A stretch of DNA of 25,015 nucleotides. Source: JAITWN01 sp964581365. GTDB taxonomy: Bacteria > Pseudomonadota > Gammaproteobacteria > SZUA-140. Position numbers and translations under genes: made by a program. Below the pieces are notes generated by a model. The model did not search any database and was not told the origin of the DNA. It worked only from the letters and a program-made list of their open reading frames with translations. The stretch spans positions 1 to 25,015 of the forward strand of contig CAZOOF010000031.1 of assembly GCA_964581365.1 (NCBI GenBank). Direction: 5' to 3'. Of the stretch, positions 8,141 to 17,193 are shown piece after piece (position 1 is the stretch's first letter; the number at the start of each line of letters is the position of its first letter).

Positions 8141-9531
8141 ACGCATCCAGCCACAATCAGCGATCGGACGGCGCGCAGGAGCATATCCTGCGCGAGCGCC
8201 TGGGCCTGGACCGCGCGTCGCTGGTGCTCGGTCTGGGGATGACGGGCTTGTCATCTGCGCGTTTCCTCCATCGTCTCGGTCTGGAGGTGGTGTTGGCCGA
8301 CGATCGTCATGCGCCGCCGATGCTGGACCGCGTTCGCGAGGAGCTTCCCGGTGTTTCCGTGCATTGTGGCGAGCTGCCCGCGGAGGTGCTCGATTGCTGC
8401 GCGCGCGTGATCGCGAGTCCGGGAATTGCGCCGGATCATCCCTGGGTGCAGGCGGCATGCGAGAGGGGTTTGCTGGTGATCGGTGACATCGAGCTGTTCG
8501 CGCGCTGCGCGCGCGCGCCCGTGGCGGCGGTCACCGGATCGAACGGCAAGAGCACAGTGACGGCGCTGCTCGGCGAAATGGCGCGCGCCGCCGGTCGTCG
8601 GGTCGCAGTGGGCGGCAACATCGGTGTTCCTGCGCTCGAGCTGCTGACCATTCCCGAGCCGGATCTCTACGTGCTCGAGCTTTCCAGCTTCCAGCTCGAG
8701 ACCACTGCCAGCCTGACGCCCCGCGCGGCGACGATACTCAATGTGTCGGCTGATCATCTCGACCGGTATCGCGACATGCAGGATTATCTGCAGGCCAAGC
8801 TGCGCATCTGGTGCGGTGCAGGCGTGGCGGTGATCAATCGCGATGAGACGGTGTTGCTGGATTCCGCTCCGCTCGCCAACCGGGTGAGTTTCGGTTCCGA
8901 TGCGCCGCCGGATGCGGACAGCTACGGCCTGGTGCGCGAAGACGGGCGTGTCTGGCTGGCTCAGGGGCGAGAACGCCTGCTGGCCGCAGACGAGATGCGG
9001 TTGCGTGGCGGACACAATGCGCTCAATGCGCTCGCGGCCCTTGCGCTCGGCGCGGCGATGGATCTGCCCCGTGACGCGATGCTCGAAGCGCTGCGCCGCT
9101 TCCCAGGGCTGCCTCATCGGATGCAGTGGGTCGGCGAGCGTCATGGCGTTACCTGGTACAACGATTCCAAGGGCACCAATGTCGGCGCGACCCTGGCGGC
9201 GATCGCCGGCACGGATGCGCCGCTGGTGCTGATCGCCGGAGGGCTCGGCAAGAATCAGGATTTCGCCCCGCTCGGCGCCGCGCTTGCCGGACGTGCCCGC
9301 GGGCTGGTGCTGATCGGGCGCGATGCCGCCCTCATCGCCGATGCCGTCGGCGGGCGGCTGCCGGTGGCGCAGGCCGCCGACATGAACGAGGCCGTGGCGC
9401 AGGCCGCGGCGCTGGCGCGCGAGGGCGACATTGTTCTGCTTTCTCCCGCTTGCGCGAGTTTCGATATGTTCAACGGATACGAGCATCGCGGAGAATGCTT
9501 CGTTGCCGCCTTCCGGAGTCTGTCCTCATGA
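8137..9531 (+). CDS. murD: UDP-MurNAc-L-alanine:D-glutamate ligase MurD
   Basis: MurD adds D-glutamate to UDP-MurNAc-L-Ala in the cytosol. The 464-residue product has an N-terminal nucleotide-binding domain (VLGLGMTGLSSARFL), the ATP loop VTGSNGKSTVTALL (K138), LELSSFQLETT, NVSADHLDRY, and WYNDSKGTNVGAT followed by GGLGKNQDF, all typical of MurD. The reading frame stays open far upstream through mraY, but the protein pattern begins only here, at an ATG overlapping the mraY stop. The N-terminus carries about 25 residues more than E. coli before the first beta strand. The stop overlaps ftsW by ATGA. Confidence 0.97.
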   Translation: MNASSHNQRSDGAQEHILRERLGLDRASLVLGLGMTGLSSARFLHRLGLEVVLADDRHAPPMLDRVREELPGVSVHCGELPAEVLDCCARVIASPGIAPDHPWVQAACERGLLVIGDIELFARCARAPVAAVTGSNGKSTVTALLGEMARAAGRRVAVGGNIGVPALELLTIPEPDLYVLELSSFQLETTASLTPRAATILNVSADHLDRYRDMQDYLQAKLRIWCGAGVAVINRDETVLLDSAPLANRVSFGSDAPPDADSYGLVREDGRVWLAQGRERLLAADEMRLRGGHNALNALAALALGAAMDLPRDAMLEALRRFPGLPHRMQWVGERHGVTWYNDSKGTNVGATLAAIAGTDAPLVLIAGGLGKNQDFAPLGAALAGRARGLVLIGRDAALIADAVGGRLPVAQAADMNEAVAQAAALAREGDIVLLSPACASFDMFNGYEHRGECFVAAFRSLSS

Positions 9532-10715
9532 TCCGGCCGAGGCTGAAATCGCGTACCGGCGTCCGCGCCCAGATCGACGATCGCTTTCTCGTCGATACCG
9601 GGCTGCTTTGGATTTCCCTCGCTCTGCTCGGCATCGGTATGGTCATGCTGGCCTCGGCTTCGCTTGCGGTGGCCGATCGCAGCCTCGGTCAGCCGTACTA
9701 TTACATTTCACGGCAGGCGATCTTCGTGCTGATCGGACTGACGGTGGGATTCGTCGCCTCGCGCCTGCCGCTTGCGCTGGCGGAGCGCTACGGCATCGTG
9801 GCAATGCTGATCGCGATCGGATTGCTGCTCATCGTGCTGGTGCCGGGCATCGGCAAGGAAGTGAATGGCAGTACACGCTGGCTGTCGTTCGGATTCTTCA
9901 ATCTGCAGCCTTCCGAGTTCGCCAAGCTGTTCACGGTGATCTTCCTCGCCGGATACCTGGTTCGCCGGGGAGACGAGCTGCGGCAGGATCGGTTCGGTTT
10001 CGTCAAGCCGATAGCCCTCCTCGCGTTGATCGGGGTGTTGCTGCTGGCTGAGCCGGATTTCGGCACCGCCGCGGTGCTGACCGCAACCGCGATGGGCATG
10101 CTCTTTCTCGCCGGGGCGCGCCTGTGGCAGTTCGGGGTGTTGCTGGTGTTCATTCTTGGGGCGCTGGCTGTTCTCGCTGTCTCTTCACCGTACCGTATGG
10201 CGCGCATCACGGCTTTCCTCGATCCCTGGGCCGATCCGTTCGCCAGCGGGTTTCAGCTTACCCAGGCGCTCATCGCGTTTGGCCGGGGCGAGTGGTTCGG
10301 GGTTGGGCTTGGCAGCTCGATCCAGAAGCTGTTCTATCTGCCCGAGGCCCATACCGACTTTCTGGTGTCGGTGCTGGGCGAGGAACTCGGCCTGATCGGC
10401 ACCCTGAGCGTGATCGTTCTGTTCACTCTGCTCGTCGTTCGCGCCTTCGCTATCGGCCGGCGTGCCGAGCATGCGAACAAGCCCTTCGGGGCCTATCTCG
10501 CCTATGGCCTGGGGCTGTGGCTCGGCCTGCAGGCGTTCGTCAATATCGGCGTCAATATGGGGCTGTTGCCGACCAAGGGTCTGACTCTGCCGCTGATGAG
10601 CTATGGCGGCAGCAGCCTGATCGTGTCCTGCATCGCCGTCGGCCTGCTGTTGCGAATCAACCACGAAACCCGCATGGCGCTGGTCCGTCGCATCGGAAAG
10701 GAAAGCCCATGGTGA
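9528..10715 (+). CDS. ftsW: Septal peptidoglycan glycosyltransferase FtsW
   Basis: FtsW is the SEDS-family polymerase that builds septal glycan strands from lipid II together with FtsI. The 395-residue protein has about ten hydrophobic segments. It carries family motifs: NGSTRWLSFGFFNLQPSEFA, LLAEPDFGTAAVL, SGFQLTQALIAFGRGEWFGVG-like text, LPEAHTDFLVSVLGEELGL and LPLMSYGGSSL near the end. The frame is open upstream into murD, but ATG 9528, overlapping the murD stop in ATGA, gives the expected N-terminus. The gene overlaps murG by 7 bp. Confidence 0.97.
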   Translation: MIRPRLKSRTGVRAQIDDRFLVDTGLLWISLALLGIGMVMLASASLAVADRSLGQPYYYISRQAIFVLIGLTVGFVASRLPLALAERYGIVAMLIAIGLLLIVLVPGIGKEVNGSTRWLSFGFFNLQPSEFAKLFTVIFLAGYLVRRGDELRQDRFGFVKPIALLALIGVLLLAEPDFGTAAVLTATAMGMLFLAGARLWQFGVLLVFILGALAVLAVSSPYRMARITAFLDPWADPFASGFQLTQALIAFGRGEWFGVGLGSSIQKLFYLPEAHTDFLVSVLGEELGLIGTLSVIVLFTLLVVRAFAIGRRAEHANKPFGAYLAYGLGLWLGLQAFVNIGVNMGLLPTKGLTLPLMSYGGSSLIVSCIAVGLLLRINHETRMALVRRIGKESPW

Positions 10716-11785
10716 CGCGAGTGCTGATCATGGCCGGGGGCACGGGCGGGCACATATTTCCCGCGCTGGCGGTTGCCGAGCGGTTGCGGGCCGAGGGCGC
10801 GGAAGTGCTGTGGCTGGGAGCGCGTGACGGACTCGAGACCCGGATCGTGCCGCGCGCCGGCTTCCCGCTCGAAACCATCCACATCCGCGGCCTGCGCGGC
10901 AAGGGTGTGCTGGGCTGGCTCATGCTGCCGTTCCGGCTGCTGCTGGCGATGTTCGAGTCGCTGGTGGTCATCATGCGCTTCCGGCCGTTCACGGTGCTCG
11001 GCATGGGCGGGTTCGTGACCGGTCCCGGTGGTCTTACCGCCTGGCTGCTGCGCAAGCCGCTGGTGGTGCACGAGCAGAACGCTGTTGCGGGGATGACCAA
11101 TCGCTGGCTTTCCCGTCTGGCGGCGCGCAGCCTGGTGGCCTTCCCCGATGCGCTGCCCGGCGCCGAACTGATCGGCAATCCTGTGCGCGAGGCGATCGAA
11201 CAGCTGCCGGCGCCGGAGCTGCGTTTCGGCGACCGCACCGGCCCGCTGCGGCTGCTGGTGCTCGGCGGCAGCCAGGGCGCGCGCTCGCTCAACGAAACCC
11301 TGCCGCAAGCGGTGGCGGAAATCGCCCGCCGCCGGCGCGTCGAGATCCATCATCAGACCGGCCGCGACGCGGCGGACGAGGTGGTGCGCGCCTATCAGAG
11401 CGCGGCTGTCGACGCCCGAGTCGAAGAGTTCATCGAGGACATGGCGGCCGCCTATGCCTGGGCTGATCTGGTGATCTGCCGGGCGGGCGCGCTGACCCTC
11501 GCGGAATTGACGGCGGCCGGATTGGGCGCCGTCCTGGTTCCCTATCCGTTCGCGGTCGATGACCACCAGCGTCGCAACGCCGAATTTCTGGTCGCCGCAG
11601 GAGCGGCGCGGCTGCTGACCGAAGGGCCGGAATTCGCGGTCGAGCTCGAGCGCGTGCTGAATGATCTGATCGGTGATGGCGGACGCGAGCGGCTGCTGGT
11701 GATGGCGCAGAGGGCGCGACGCCTCGCGCTGCCCGATGCGGCAGCCAGGGTGGCGGATATCTGCGTGGAGGTGGGTCGTGCCTGA
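10709..11785 (+). CDS. murG: Lipid II synthase MurG (UDP-GlcNAc transferase)
   Basis: MurG adds GlcNAc to lipid I on the cytosolic face of the inner membrane, giving lipid II. The 358-residue product begins MVTRVLIMAGGTGGHIFPAL, with the GGTGGH donor-side loop of the family. It continues with MGGFVTGPGG, HEQNAVAG, LGGSQGARSLNE, the IHHQTG segment, and CRAGALTLAELTAAG plus PYPFAVDDHQ. The start ATG 10709 overlaps ftsW by 7 bp and is preceded by GGAAAGGAAAG. murC overlaps its end by 8 bp. Confidence 0.98.
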   Translation: MVTRVLIMAGGTGGHIFPALAVAERLRAEGAEVLWLGARDGLETRIVPRAGFPLETIHIRGLRGKGVLGWLMLPFRLLLAMFESLVVIMRFRPFTVLGMGGFVTGPGGLTAWLLRKPLVVHEQNAVAGMTNRWLSRLAARSLVAFPDALPGAELIGNPVREAIEQLPAPELRFGDRTGPLRLLVLGGSQGARSLNETLPQAVAEIARRRRVEIHHQTGRDAADEVVRAYQSAAVDARVEEFIEDMAAAYAWADLVICRAGALTLAELTAAGLGAVLVPYPFAVDDHQRRNAEFLVAAGAARLLTEGPEFAVELERVLNDLIGDGGRERLLVMAQRARRLALPDAAARVADICVEVGRA

Positions 11786-13241
11786 GACCGGATCCAAGCC
11801 ACTCGTGCCGAACCAGGTCGCCGTACATCCGGCCGCTCCCCGCATGGGGCGCATCCGGCGCATCCGCCTGGTCGGCATCGGCGGCTCCGGGATGAACGGC
11901 ATCGCCGAGGTGCTTCACAACCTCGGTTATGAGGTCAGCGGCTCGGATCTGGTCGAGAGCGCAGCGGTGCGTCGCCTGCGGTCACTCGGGGTGGCGGTGA
12001 CGATCGGACATGATGCGGCCGCGGTGGCGGCCTGTGACGTGCTGGTGCGTTCCTCCGCGGTCACCGACGACAATCCGGAAGTGACCGAGGCTGTGCGGCT
12101 ACGCATTCCGGTGGTGCCGCGGGCACAGATGCTGGCCGAGCTGATGCGCTTTCGCTTTGGCATCGCCGTCGCCGGCACGCACGGCAAGACGACGGTGACC
12201 AGTCTGGTTGCCAGTGTGCTGGCCGAAGGCGGGCTCGATCCGACCTACGTCATAGGCGGGCGCCTGAATGCGACCGGACGGAATGCCGCGCTCGGCAGCG
12301 GCCACTACCTGGTTGCCGAGGCGGACGAGAGCGATGCTTCATTTCTGCATCTGCAGCCGATGATGGCGGTGGTGACCAACATCGATGTCGATCACATGGG
12401 CACCTACCATGGTGATTTCGCTGAGTTGCGCGCGGCATTCCTCGATTTTCTCCATCAGCTGCCCTTTTATGGGCTGGCGGTGGTGTGCCTCGAGGATGAA
12501 ACCGTGCGCGACCTGCTGCCGCACATTTCACGCACGGTGCTCACCTACGGCTTCGGAGAGGATGCGGACTATCGGGCCACGGATATCGTGTCTGCCGGAG
12601 GGCAGATGCACTTTACTCTGCATATGCCGCAGACCGCGCCTTGCCGCGCTGTGGTCAATCTGGCCGGACGTCACAATGTGCTCAATGCCCTGGCGGCGAT
12701 CGCCATCGCGCACGAGCTGGGCGTAGGCACGAGTGGGATTCTGCGTGGTCTGGCCGGCTTCCAGGGCATAGGGCGGCGCTTCCAGAGCTATGGCGAGGTG
12801 GCTGCTGCGCAGGGGCGCGCGCTGCTGATCGACGATTATGGTCATCACCCGCGCGAGATTCAGGCGGTGCTCGATGCGTTGCGCGAAGGCTGGCCGGGGC
12901 GGCGCATTGTGATGGTGTTTCAGCCGCATCGCTATACCCGCACGCGCGATCTGTTCGAGGATTTCTGCCGCACTCTGTCCGGTGTCGACGATCTGTTGCT
13001 GCTCGAGGTATACGCAGCCGGAGAGGCGCATCTTCCCGATGCCGATTCGCGCGCCCTGTGCCGGGCGATTCGCGCACGAGGTCAGGTGGAGCCGGTGCTG
13101 GTGGAGAGCGCCGACGAAGTGGCTCAGGTGCTGCGCCGCCGCTTGCGTGACGGCGACATCCTGCTCGTCATGGGCGCTGGTGACATCGGAGCCCTGGCGC
13201 CTAAGCTCGCTTGCGAACTGGCGGTGGAGGGCGAGGAATGA
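11778..13241 (+). CDS. murC: UDP-N-acetylmuramate:L-alanine ligase MurC
   Basis: MurC attaches L-alanine to UDP-MurNAc, the first step of stem-peptide synthesis. The 487-residue product shows LVGIGGSGMNGIAEVL, the ATP loop GTHGKTTVTSL (K137), EADESDASFL, NIDVDHMGTYHGDF, DDYGHHPREI and FQPHRYTRT, all MurC hallmarks. I chose GTG 11778, which overlaps murG by 8 bp and has GGAGG (11767-11771) 6 nt upstream. ATG 11844 (MGRIRRIRLVG) would give a shorter N-terminus but has no visible ribosome binding site. The stop overlaps murB in ATGA. Confidence 0.97.
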   Translation: MPETGSKPLVPNQVAVHPAAPRMGRIRRIRLVGIGGSGMNGIAEVLHNLGYEVSGSDLVESAAVRRLRSLGVAVTIGHDAAAVAACDVLVRSSAVTDDNPEVTEAVRLRIPVVPRAQMLAELMRFRFGIAVAGTHGKTTVTSLVASVLAEGGLDPTYVIGGRLNATGRNAALGSGHYLVAEADESDASFLHLQPMMAVVTNIDVDHMGTYHGDFAELRAAFLDFLHQLPFYGLAVVCLEDETVRDLLPHISRTVLTYGFGEDADYRATDIVSAGGQMHFTLHMPQTAPCRAVVNLAGRHNVLNALAAIAIAHELGVGTSGILRGLAGFQGIGRRFQSYGEVAAAQGRALLIDDYGHHPREIQAVLDALREGWPGRRIVMVFQPHRYTRTRDLFEDFCRTLSGVDDLLLLEVYAAGEAHLPDADSRALCRAIRARGQVEPVLVESADEVAQVLRRRLRDGDILLVMGAGDIGALAPKLACELAVEGEE

Positions 13242-14158
13242 GCGCTGTGCGGGATCACGGGCGAAACCCGGCCGGACTGCGCGGCCGTCTGCTGCTGGAT
13301 GAGCCCATGTCGCGGCATGTGACCTGGCGGGTCGGCGGTCCGGCTGATCGATTCTACATACCGGCGGATGCGGAGGATCTCGCTGCCTATCTCGCCACGC
13401 TGGCGCCGGATGAGCCGGTGTTCTGGCTGGGGTTGGGCAGCAATCTGCTGGTGCGCGACGGCGGCATCCGCGGCACCGTCATCGCCACCGCGCTCGCGCT
13501 TGGCCATATCGAGCGTATGGGAGATGCCGGACTGCGGGTCGAGGCCGGTGTGCCTTGCGCCAGAGTGGCTCGCGCAGCGGCGGATGCCGGACTCGAAGGC
13601 GCCGAATTTCTGGTCGGCATTCCCGGAACCATGGGCGGCGCCTTGGCGATGAACGCGGGGGCCTTCGGCGGCGAGACCTGGGCGCTGGTCACCGCGGTGG
13701 AGACGGTGGACCGTCGTGGTGTGCGTCGCCAGCGTGGTCCCGAGGACTATCGCATCGCCTATCGCAGCGTGGAGGGGCCGGCTGGCGAGTGGTTCATCGC
13801 GGCCCGGCTGGGATTGCGCCAGGGCGATGGAGCCGCCGCCCGGGAGCGCATCCGCGACTGCCTGCGGCGGCGCAGCGAAACCCAGCCGACCGGGGTCGCA
13901 AGTTGTGGTTCGGTTTTTCGCAATCCGCCGGGCGACCATGCCGGCCGGTTGATCGAGGCGGCCGGTCTGAAGGGACACTGCATCGGGGACGCCTGCGTTT
14001 CGGAGAAGCATGCGAATTTCATCGTCAACCGCGGAGCCGCCAGCGCGGGTGACATCGAAGCGCTGATCCTTCATGTCCAGGCGGTGGTCGAGCGCATGAG
14101 CGGCATATGTCTGCAGCCGGAAGTGCACATCGTCGGCGCGCATGGAGAGGAACGATGA
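13238..14158 (+). CDS. murB: UDP-N-acetylenolpyruvoylglucosamine reductase MurB
   Basis: MurB is the FAD- and NADPH-dependent reductase that makes UDP-MurNAc. The 306-residue product has TWRVGGPADRF, the FAD-binding GLGSNLLVRDGG, GIPGTMGGALAMNAGAFG, YRIAYR, the catalytic serine in CGSVFRNP (S225), SEKHANFIVN and the C-terminal LQPEVHIVG with the probable catalytic E295. It is clearly shorter than E. coli MurB (342 residues), and the motif set resembles the short class found in many other bacteria. Its place between murC and ddlB also differs from E. coli. The ATG overlaps the murC stop, with GGAGG (13226-13230) upstream. Confidence 0.97.
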   Translation: MSAVRDHGRNPAGLRGRLLLDEPMSRHVTWRVGGPADRFYIPADAEDLAAYLATLAPDEPVFWLGLGSNLLVRDGGIRGTVIATALALGHIERMGDAGLRVEAGVPCARVARAAADAGLEGAEFLVGIPGTMGGALAMNAGAFGGETWALVTAVETVDRRGVRRQRGPEDYRIAYRSVEGPAGEWFIAARLGLRQGDGAAARERIRDCLRRRSETQPTGVASCGSVFRNPPGDHAGRLIEAAGLKGHCIGDACVSEKHANFIVNRGAASAGDIEALILHVQAVVERMSGICLQPEVHIVGAHGEER

Positions 14159-15105
14159 GCGCCCGCGTCGTCGATCCCGCCGTATTCGGCCGTGTCGCGG
14201 TGGCGATGGGCGGCTGGTCGGCGGAACGCGAGATCTCGCTGCGCAGCGGCGCGGCGGTGCTCGAGGCGCTGCGCCGGCGCTCGGTCGATGCTCACGGCGT
14301 CGATCTCGAGCGAGGGAAGGTTGCGGCGCTGGCAAAATTCGATCGCGTGTTCGTGGCGCTGCACGGCCGCGGCGGTGAGGACGGCGTGATCCAGGGCTGG
14401 CTCGAGGCGCAGGCCATTCCCTATACCGGCAGCGGCGTGCTCGGTTCTGCGGTGGCCATGGACAAGCTGCGTACCAAGCGGTTGTGGGCGGGAGCCGGGC
14501 TGCCTACGCCGGCGTTCGTTCCGCTGCGTGGCGAAGCGGATTTCGCCCGCGCGGTGGATGAAGCAGGACTGCCCATGATCGTGAAGCCGGTGAGCGAGGG
14601 TTCGAGCATCGGCATGAGCAGGGTCGAACGAGCCGAGGATCTGCCCGCGGCCTGGGAGAAGGCGGCCTCCTATGATCACGAGGTGTTCGCCGAACGCTGG
14701 GTCGCCGGCGCTGAATATACCGTGTCGATACTCGACGGCGTGGCTCTGCCGCTCATCCGGCTCGAAACGCCGCGCGCGTTCTATGACTACGAAGCAAAGT
14801 ATCGTTCCGGCGATACGCGCTACCACTGCCCGTGCGGCCTGGCGACCGAGCATGAACGCCGCCTCGCGGACCTCGCGCTGCGCGCCTTCGATACGCTCGG
14901 ATGCAGCGGCTGGGGGCGTATCGATCTGCTCTGCGACGAGACGGGATCGCCCTGGCTGATCGAAGCCAACACCGTGCCGGGCATGACGGATCACAGCCTG
15001 GTTCCGATGGCGGCGCGCGCAGCGGGCATCGAATTCGACGAACTGGTGTGGCGGATTCTGGAGCACAGTCTGATCCGCGATGGAGGTGGTGGTGGCGCAG
15101 CGTAG
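14155..15105 (+). CDS. ddlB: D-alanine--D-alanine ligase (DdlB type)
   Basis: Ddl joins two D-alanines with ATP to give the dipeptide used by MurF. The 316-residue ATP-grasp protein shows VAMGGWSAEREISLRSG, ALHGRGGEDG, the VKPVSEGSSIGMS loop, AEYTVSILDG, GWGRIDLLCDE and EANTVPGMTDHSLVP, all typical of Ddl. The start ATG 14155 overlaps the murB stop in ATGA and has GAGAGG (14145-14150) upstream. An earlier in-frame ATG at 14107 lies well inside murB and is not supported by the family N-terminus. Confidence 0.97.
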   Translation: MSARVVDPAVFGRVAVAMGGWSAEREISLRSGAAVLEALRRRSVDAHGVDLERGKVAALAKFDRVFVALHGRGGEDGVIQGWLEAQAIPYTGSGVLGSAVAMDKLRTKRLWAGAGLPTPAFVPLRGEADFARAVDEAGLPMIVKPVSEGSSIGMSRVERAEDLPAAWEKAASYDHEVFAERWVAGAEYTVSILDGVALPLIRLETPRAFYDYEAKYRSGDTRYHCPCGLATEHERRLADLALRAFDTLGCSGWGRIDLLCDETGSPWLIEANTVPGMTDHSLVPMAARAAGIEFDELVWRILEHSLIRDGGGGGAA

Positions 15106-15898
15106 ACGGCGTCAGGGTGTCCGCAAGGCGGAGCGCGAAGCCGCGAGGCTGCGCCGGCGGCGAATGTTCGCCTGGAGCGCCGGCGGCGGCGCGCTGGCAC
15201 TGGTCGCCGGTGTCTTCGCTTCCGGTCTGGTAACGCTGCCGCTGCCGGAGGCGGAGTTCCCGCTGCGCACCCTGCGCGTGGAGAGCGCTTTCGAGCGCGT
15301 CAGCCGGGACGAGATCCTGTCCGTGGTGCAGCCGCACGCGGCGGCGGGCTTCTTCGGCGCCGACATGGCCGGGATTCGGCGGGAGCTGCTGGCGCTGCCC
15401 TGGGTGCGCGCCGCCAGCGTGCGCCGCGTATGGCCGGACACGCTGCAGGTCACGCTGATCGAAGAACATGCGGTGGCGCGCTGGGACGAGGGTGGACTGG
15501 TCAATGGCGAAGGCGAGGTGTTCCATCCGCCGCGGGCGGAAGGCGAGGGATTGCCGTTGCTCGCCGGGCCCGAGAGCAGCGCGCCGCAGGTGGTGGCGTT
15601 TCATCGCCAGGCGCAGAGCCGCCTGGATCCGCTGGGATTGCGCATCACCGCGCTGACCATGGATGCGCGGCGCTCCTGGGAGATGACGCTGTCCAATGGC
15701 ATTCGCCTGACGCTCGGCAGCAAGGATGCGGAACGCCAGATCGCTCGCTTCGTCGAGTTCTATCCGCGCGTGCTCGCGGCCCGGGCGGCGGAGATCGAGC
15801 GGATCGATCTGCGCTACAGCAATGGTTTCGCGGTCCGCTGGCAGGCCTCGGCAAGGGCGGCCAACGGCACCGGCAAAATGACGGGGGATGCGGTTTAA
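15092..15898 (+). CDS. ftsQ: Cell division protein FtsQ
   Basis: FtsQ is a bitopic membrane protein that recruits FtsB-FtsL and checks septal synthesis. The product (268 residues from the chosen start) has a very arginine-rich cytoplasmic tail and one hydrophobic segment (about MFAWSAGGGALALVAGVFAS). A POTRA domain follows (FPLRTLRVESAF to LPWVRAASVRRVWPDTLQV), then the beta domain with ITALTMDARRSWEMTLSNG and IDLRYSNGFAVRW. I chose GTG 15092, because GGAGG (15082-15086) lies 5 nt before it. ATG 15080 is 4 codons earlier but has no ribosome binding site. The gene overlaps ddlB by 14 bp and its stop abuts ftsA. Confidence 0.93.
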   Translation: MAQRRRRQGVRKAEREAARLRRRRMFAWSAGGGALALVAGVFASGLVTLPLPEAEFPLRTLRVESAFERVSRDEILSVVQPHAAAGFFGADMAGIRRELLALPWVRAASVRRVWPDTLQVTLIEEHAVARWDEGGLVNGEGEVFHPPRAEGEGLPLLAGPESSAPQVVAFHRQAQSRLDPLGLRITALTMDARRSWEMTLSNGIRLTLGSKDAERQIARFVEFYPRVLAARAAEIERIDLRYSNGFAVRWQASARAANGTGKMTGDAV

Positions 15899-17134
15899 AT
15901 GGCTAGAAAGGATGGCAAGGACCTGATCGTCGGACTCGATATCGGCACATCCAAGGTCGTCGCAATCGTGTGCGAGGCGACGGATCAGGGAACGATCGAG
16001 ATCATCGGCATCGGTTCGCATCCGTCGCGTGGTTTGAAGAAGGGCGTGGTGGTCAACATCGAATCCACCGTGCAGTCGATTCAGCGCGCGGTCGAGGAAG
16101 CGGAGCTCATGGCCGGATGCGAGATTCATTCGGTCTACGCCGGCATTGCCGGCAGTCACATCCGCAGCCTCAATTCGCACGGAATCGTGGCCATTCGCGA
16201 TGCCGAGGTGGCGCAGGGCGATGTCGACCGGGTGATCGACGCCGCGCGCGCCGTGGCCATTCCGGCTGATCAGAAGATGCTGCACATCCTTCCGCAGGAA
16301 TTCATCATCGACAACCAGGAAGGCATCACTGAGCCGATCGGCATGTCGGGGGTTCGCCTCGAAGCCAAGGTCCATATCGTTACCGGCGCGGTGAGCGCGG
16401 CGCAGAACATCGTCAAGTGTGTCCGCCGCTGCGGCCTGGAGGTCGACGACATCATCCTCGAGCAGCTGGCCTCGAGCTATTCGGTGCTCAGTGAGGACGA
16501 GAAGGGCCTGGGCATATGCCTGGTGGACATCGGCGGCGGCACCACGGATATCGCGGTGTTCACCGATGGCGCGATCCGCCATACAGCGGTGATTCCCATC
16601 GCCGGCGATCAGGTAACCAACGATATCGCGGTCGCGCTGCGCACCCCGACGCAGTACGCGGAGGAGATCAAGATCAAGTATGGCTGCGCGCTGACGCAGC
16701 TCGCGAGCCCGCAGGAAACCATTGAGGTTCCGGGTGTGGGCGAGCGTCGTCCGCGGCGTCTGGCACGCCAGACCCTGGCCGAGGTGATCGAGCCGCGCTA
16801 CGACGAGCTGTTCACGCTGATTCAGGCTGAGCTGAGACGTTCGGGCTTCGAGGATCTCATCGCGGCGGGCATCGTGCTCACCGGCGGCAGTTCAAAGATG
16901 GAAGGCGTGGTAGAGCTGGCGGAAGAAGTGTTCCACATGCCGGTGCGCCTCGGCATGCCGCAGAACGTCAGCGGTCTGAGCGAGGTGGTGCGCAATCCGA
17001 TTCATTCGACGGGAGTCGGCCTGCTGATCTACGGGCATCAGCAGCGCTATGCGCACAAGCCGGCGCTGCGGGCGGGGAGCGGCGGCAAGGGGGTCTGGGC
17101 AAGGATGAAGAGCTGGTTCCAGGGCAATTTCTGA
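15899..17134 (+). CDS. ftsA: Cell division protein FtsA
   Basis: FtsA is an actin-like ATPase that tethers FtsZ filaments to the membrane and signals to the septal synthase. The 411-residue product has the phosphate-binding motif GLDIGTSK (12-19), the FtsA-specific subdomain region (GCEIHSVYAGIAGSHIRSLN), VDIGGGTTDIAVF and the adenosine motif GIVLTGGSSKMEG. The last residues, GVWARMKSWFQGNF (398-411), form the expected amphipathic membrane-binding helix. The ATG follows the ftsQ stop with no gap (TAAATG). It is the last gene in the tight run; a 59-bp gap then leads to ftsZ. Confidence 0.98.
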   Translation: MARKDGKDLIVGLDIGTSKVVAIVCEATDQGTIEIIGIGSHPSRGLKKGVVVNIESTVQSIQRAVEEAELMAGCEIHSVYAGIAGSHIRSLNSHGIVAIRDAEVAQGDVDRVIDAARAVAIPADQKMLHILPQEFIIDNQEGITEPIGMSGVRLEAKVHIVTGAVSAAQNIVKCVRRCGLEVDDIILEQLASSYSVLSEDEKGLGICLVDIGGGTTDIAVFTDGAIRHTAVIPIAGDQVTNDIAVALRTPTQYAEEIKIKYGCALTQLASPQETIEVPGVGERRPRRLARQTLAEVIEPRYDELFTLIQAELRRSGFEDLIAAGIVLTGGSSKMEGVVELAEEVFHMPVRLGMPQNVSGLSEVVRNPIHSTGVGLLIYGHQQRYAHKPALRAGSGGKGVWARMKSWFQGNF

Positions 17135-17157
17135 GATTCATCGGTTTTCAGTATTCG

Positions 17158-17163
17158 GATAAT
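17158..17163 (+). promoter_or_regulatory. Weak candidate -10 element upstream of ftsZ
   Basis: The 59-bp ftsA-ftsZ gap holds GATAAT (17158-17163), about 30 bp before the ftsZ start. No good -35 hexamer stands 16-18 bp upstream; the region reads GATTCATC. It is the only AT-rich spot between two closely packed genes, and extra ftsZ promoters near here are known in other bacteria. Weak evidence. Confidence 0.2.
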
Positions 17164-17193
17164 TCGGGCATAGGCGAGAGAGAGGAGGCAGGC

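Noticed and set aside
6869..8458. 529-codon minus-strand open frame opposite murF, mraY and murD
   Set aside because: Very rich in H, R, Q and D, typical of the antisense of hydrophobic genes such as mraY. No start signal or family motif.
14753..16582. 609-codon minus-strand open frame opposite ddlB, ftsQ and ftsA
   Set aside because: It spans three certain genes in the other direction. Its composition (rich in R, H, D) is that of a mirror frame, with no domain seen.
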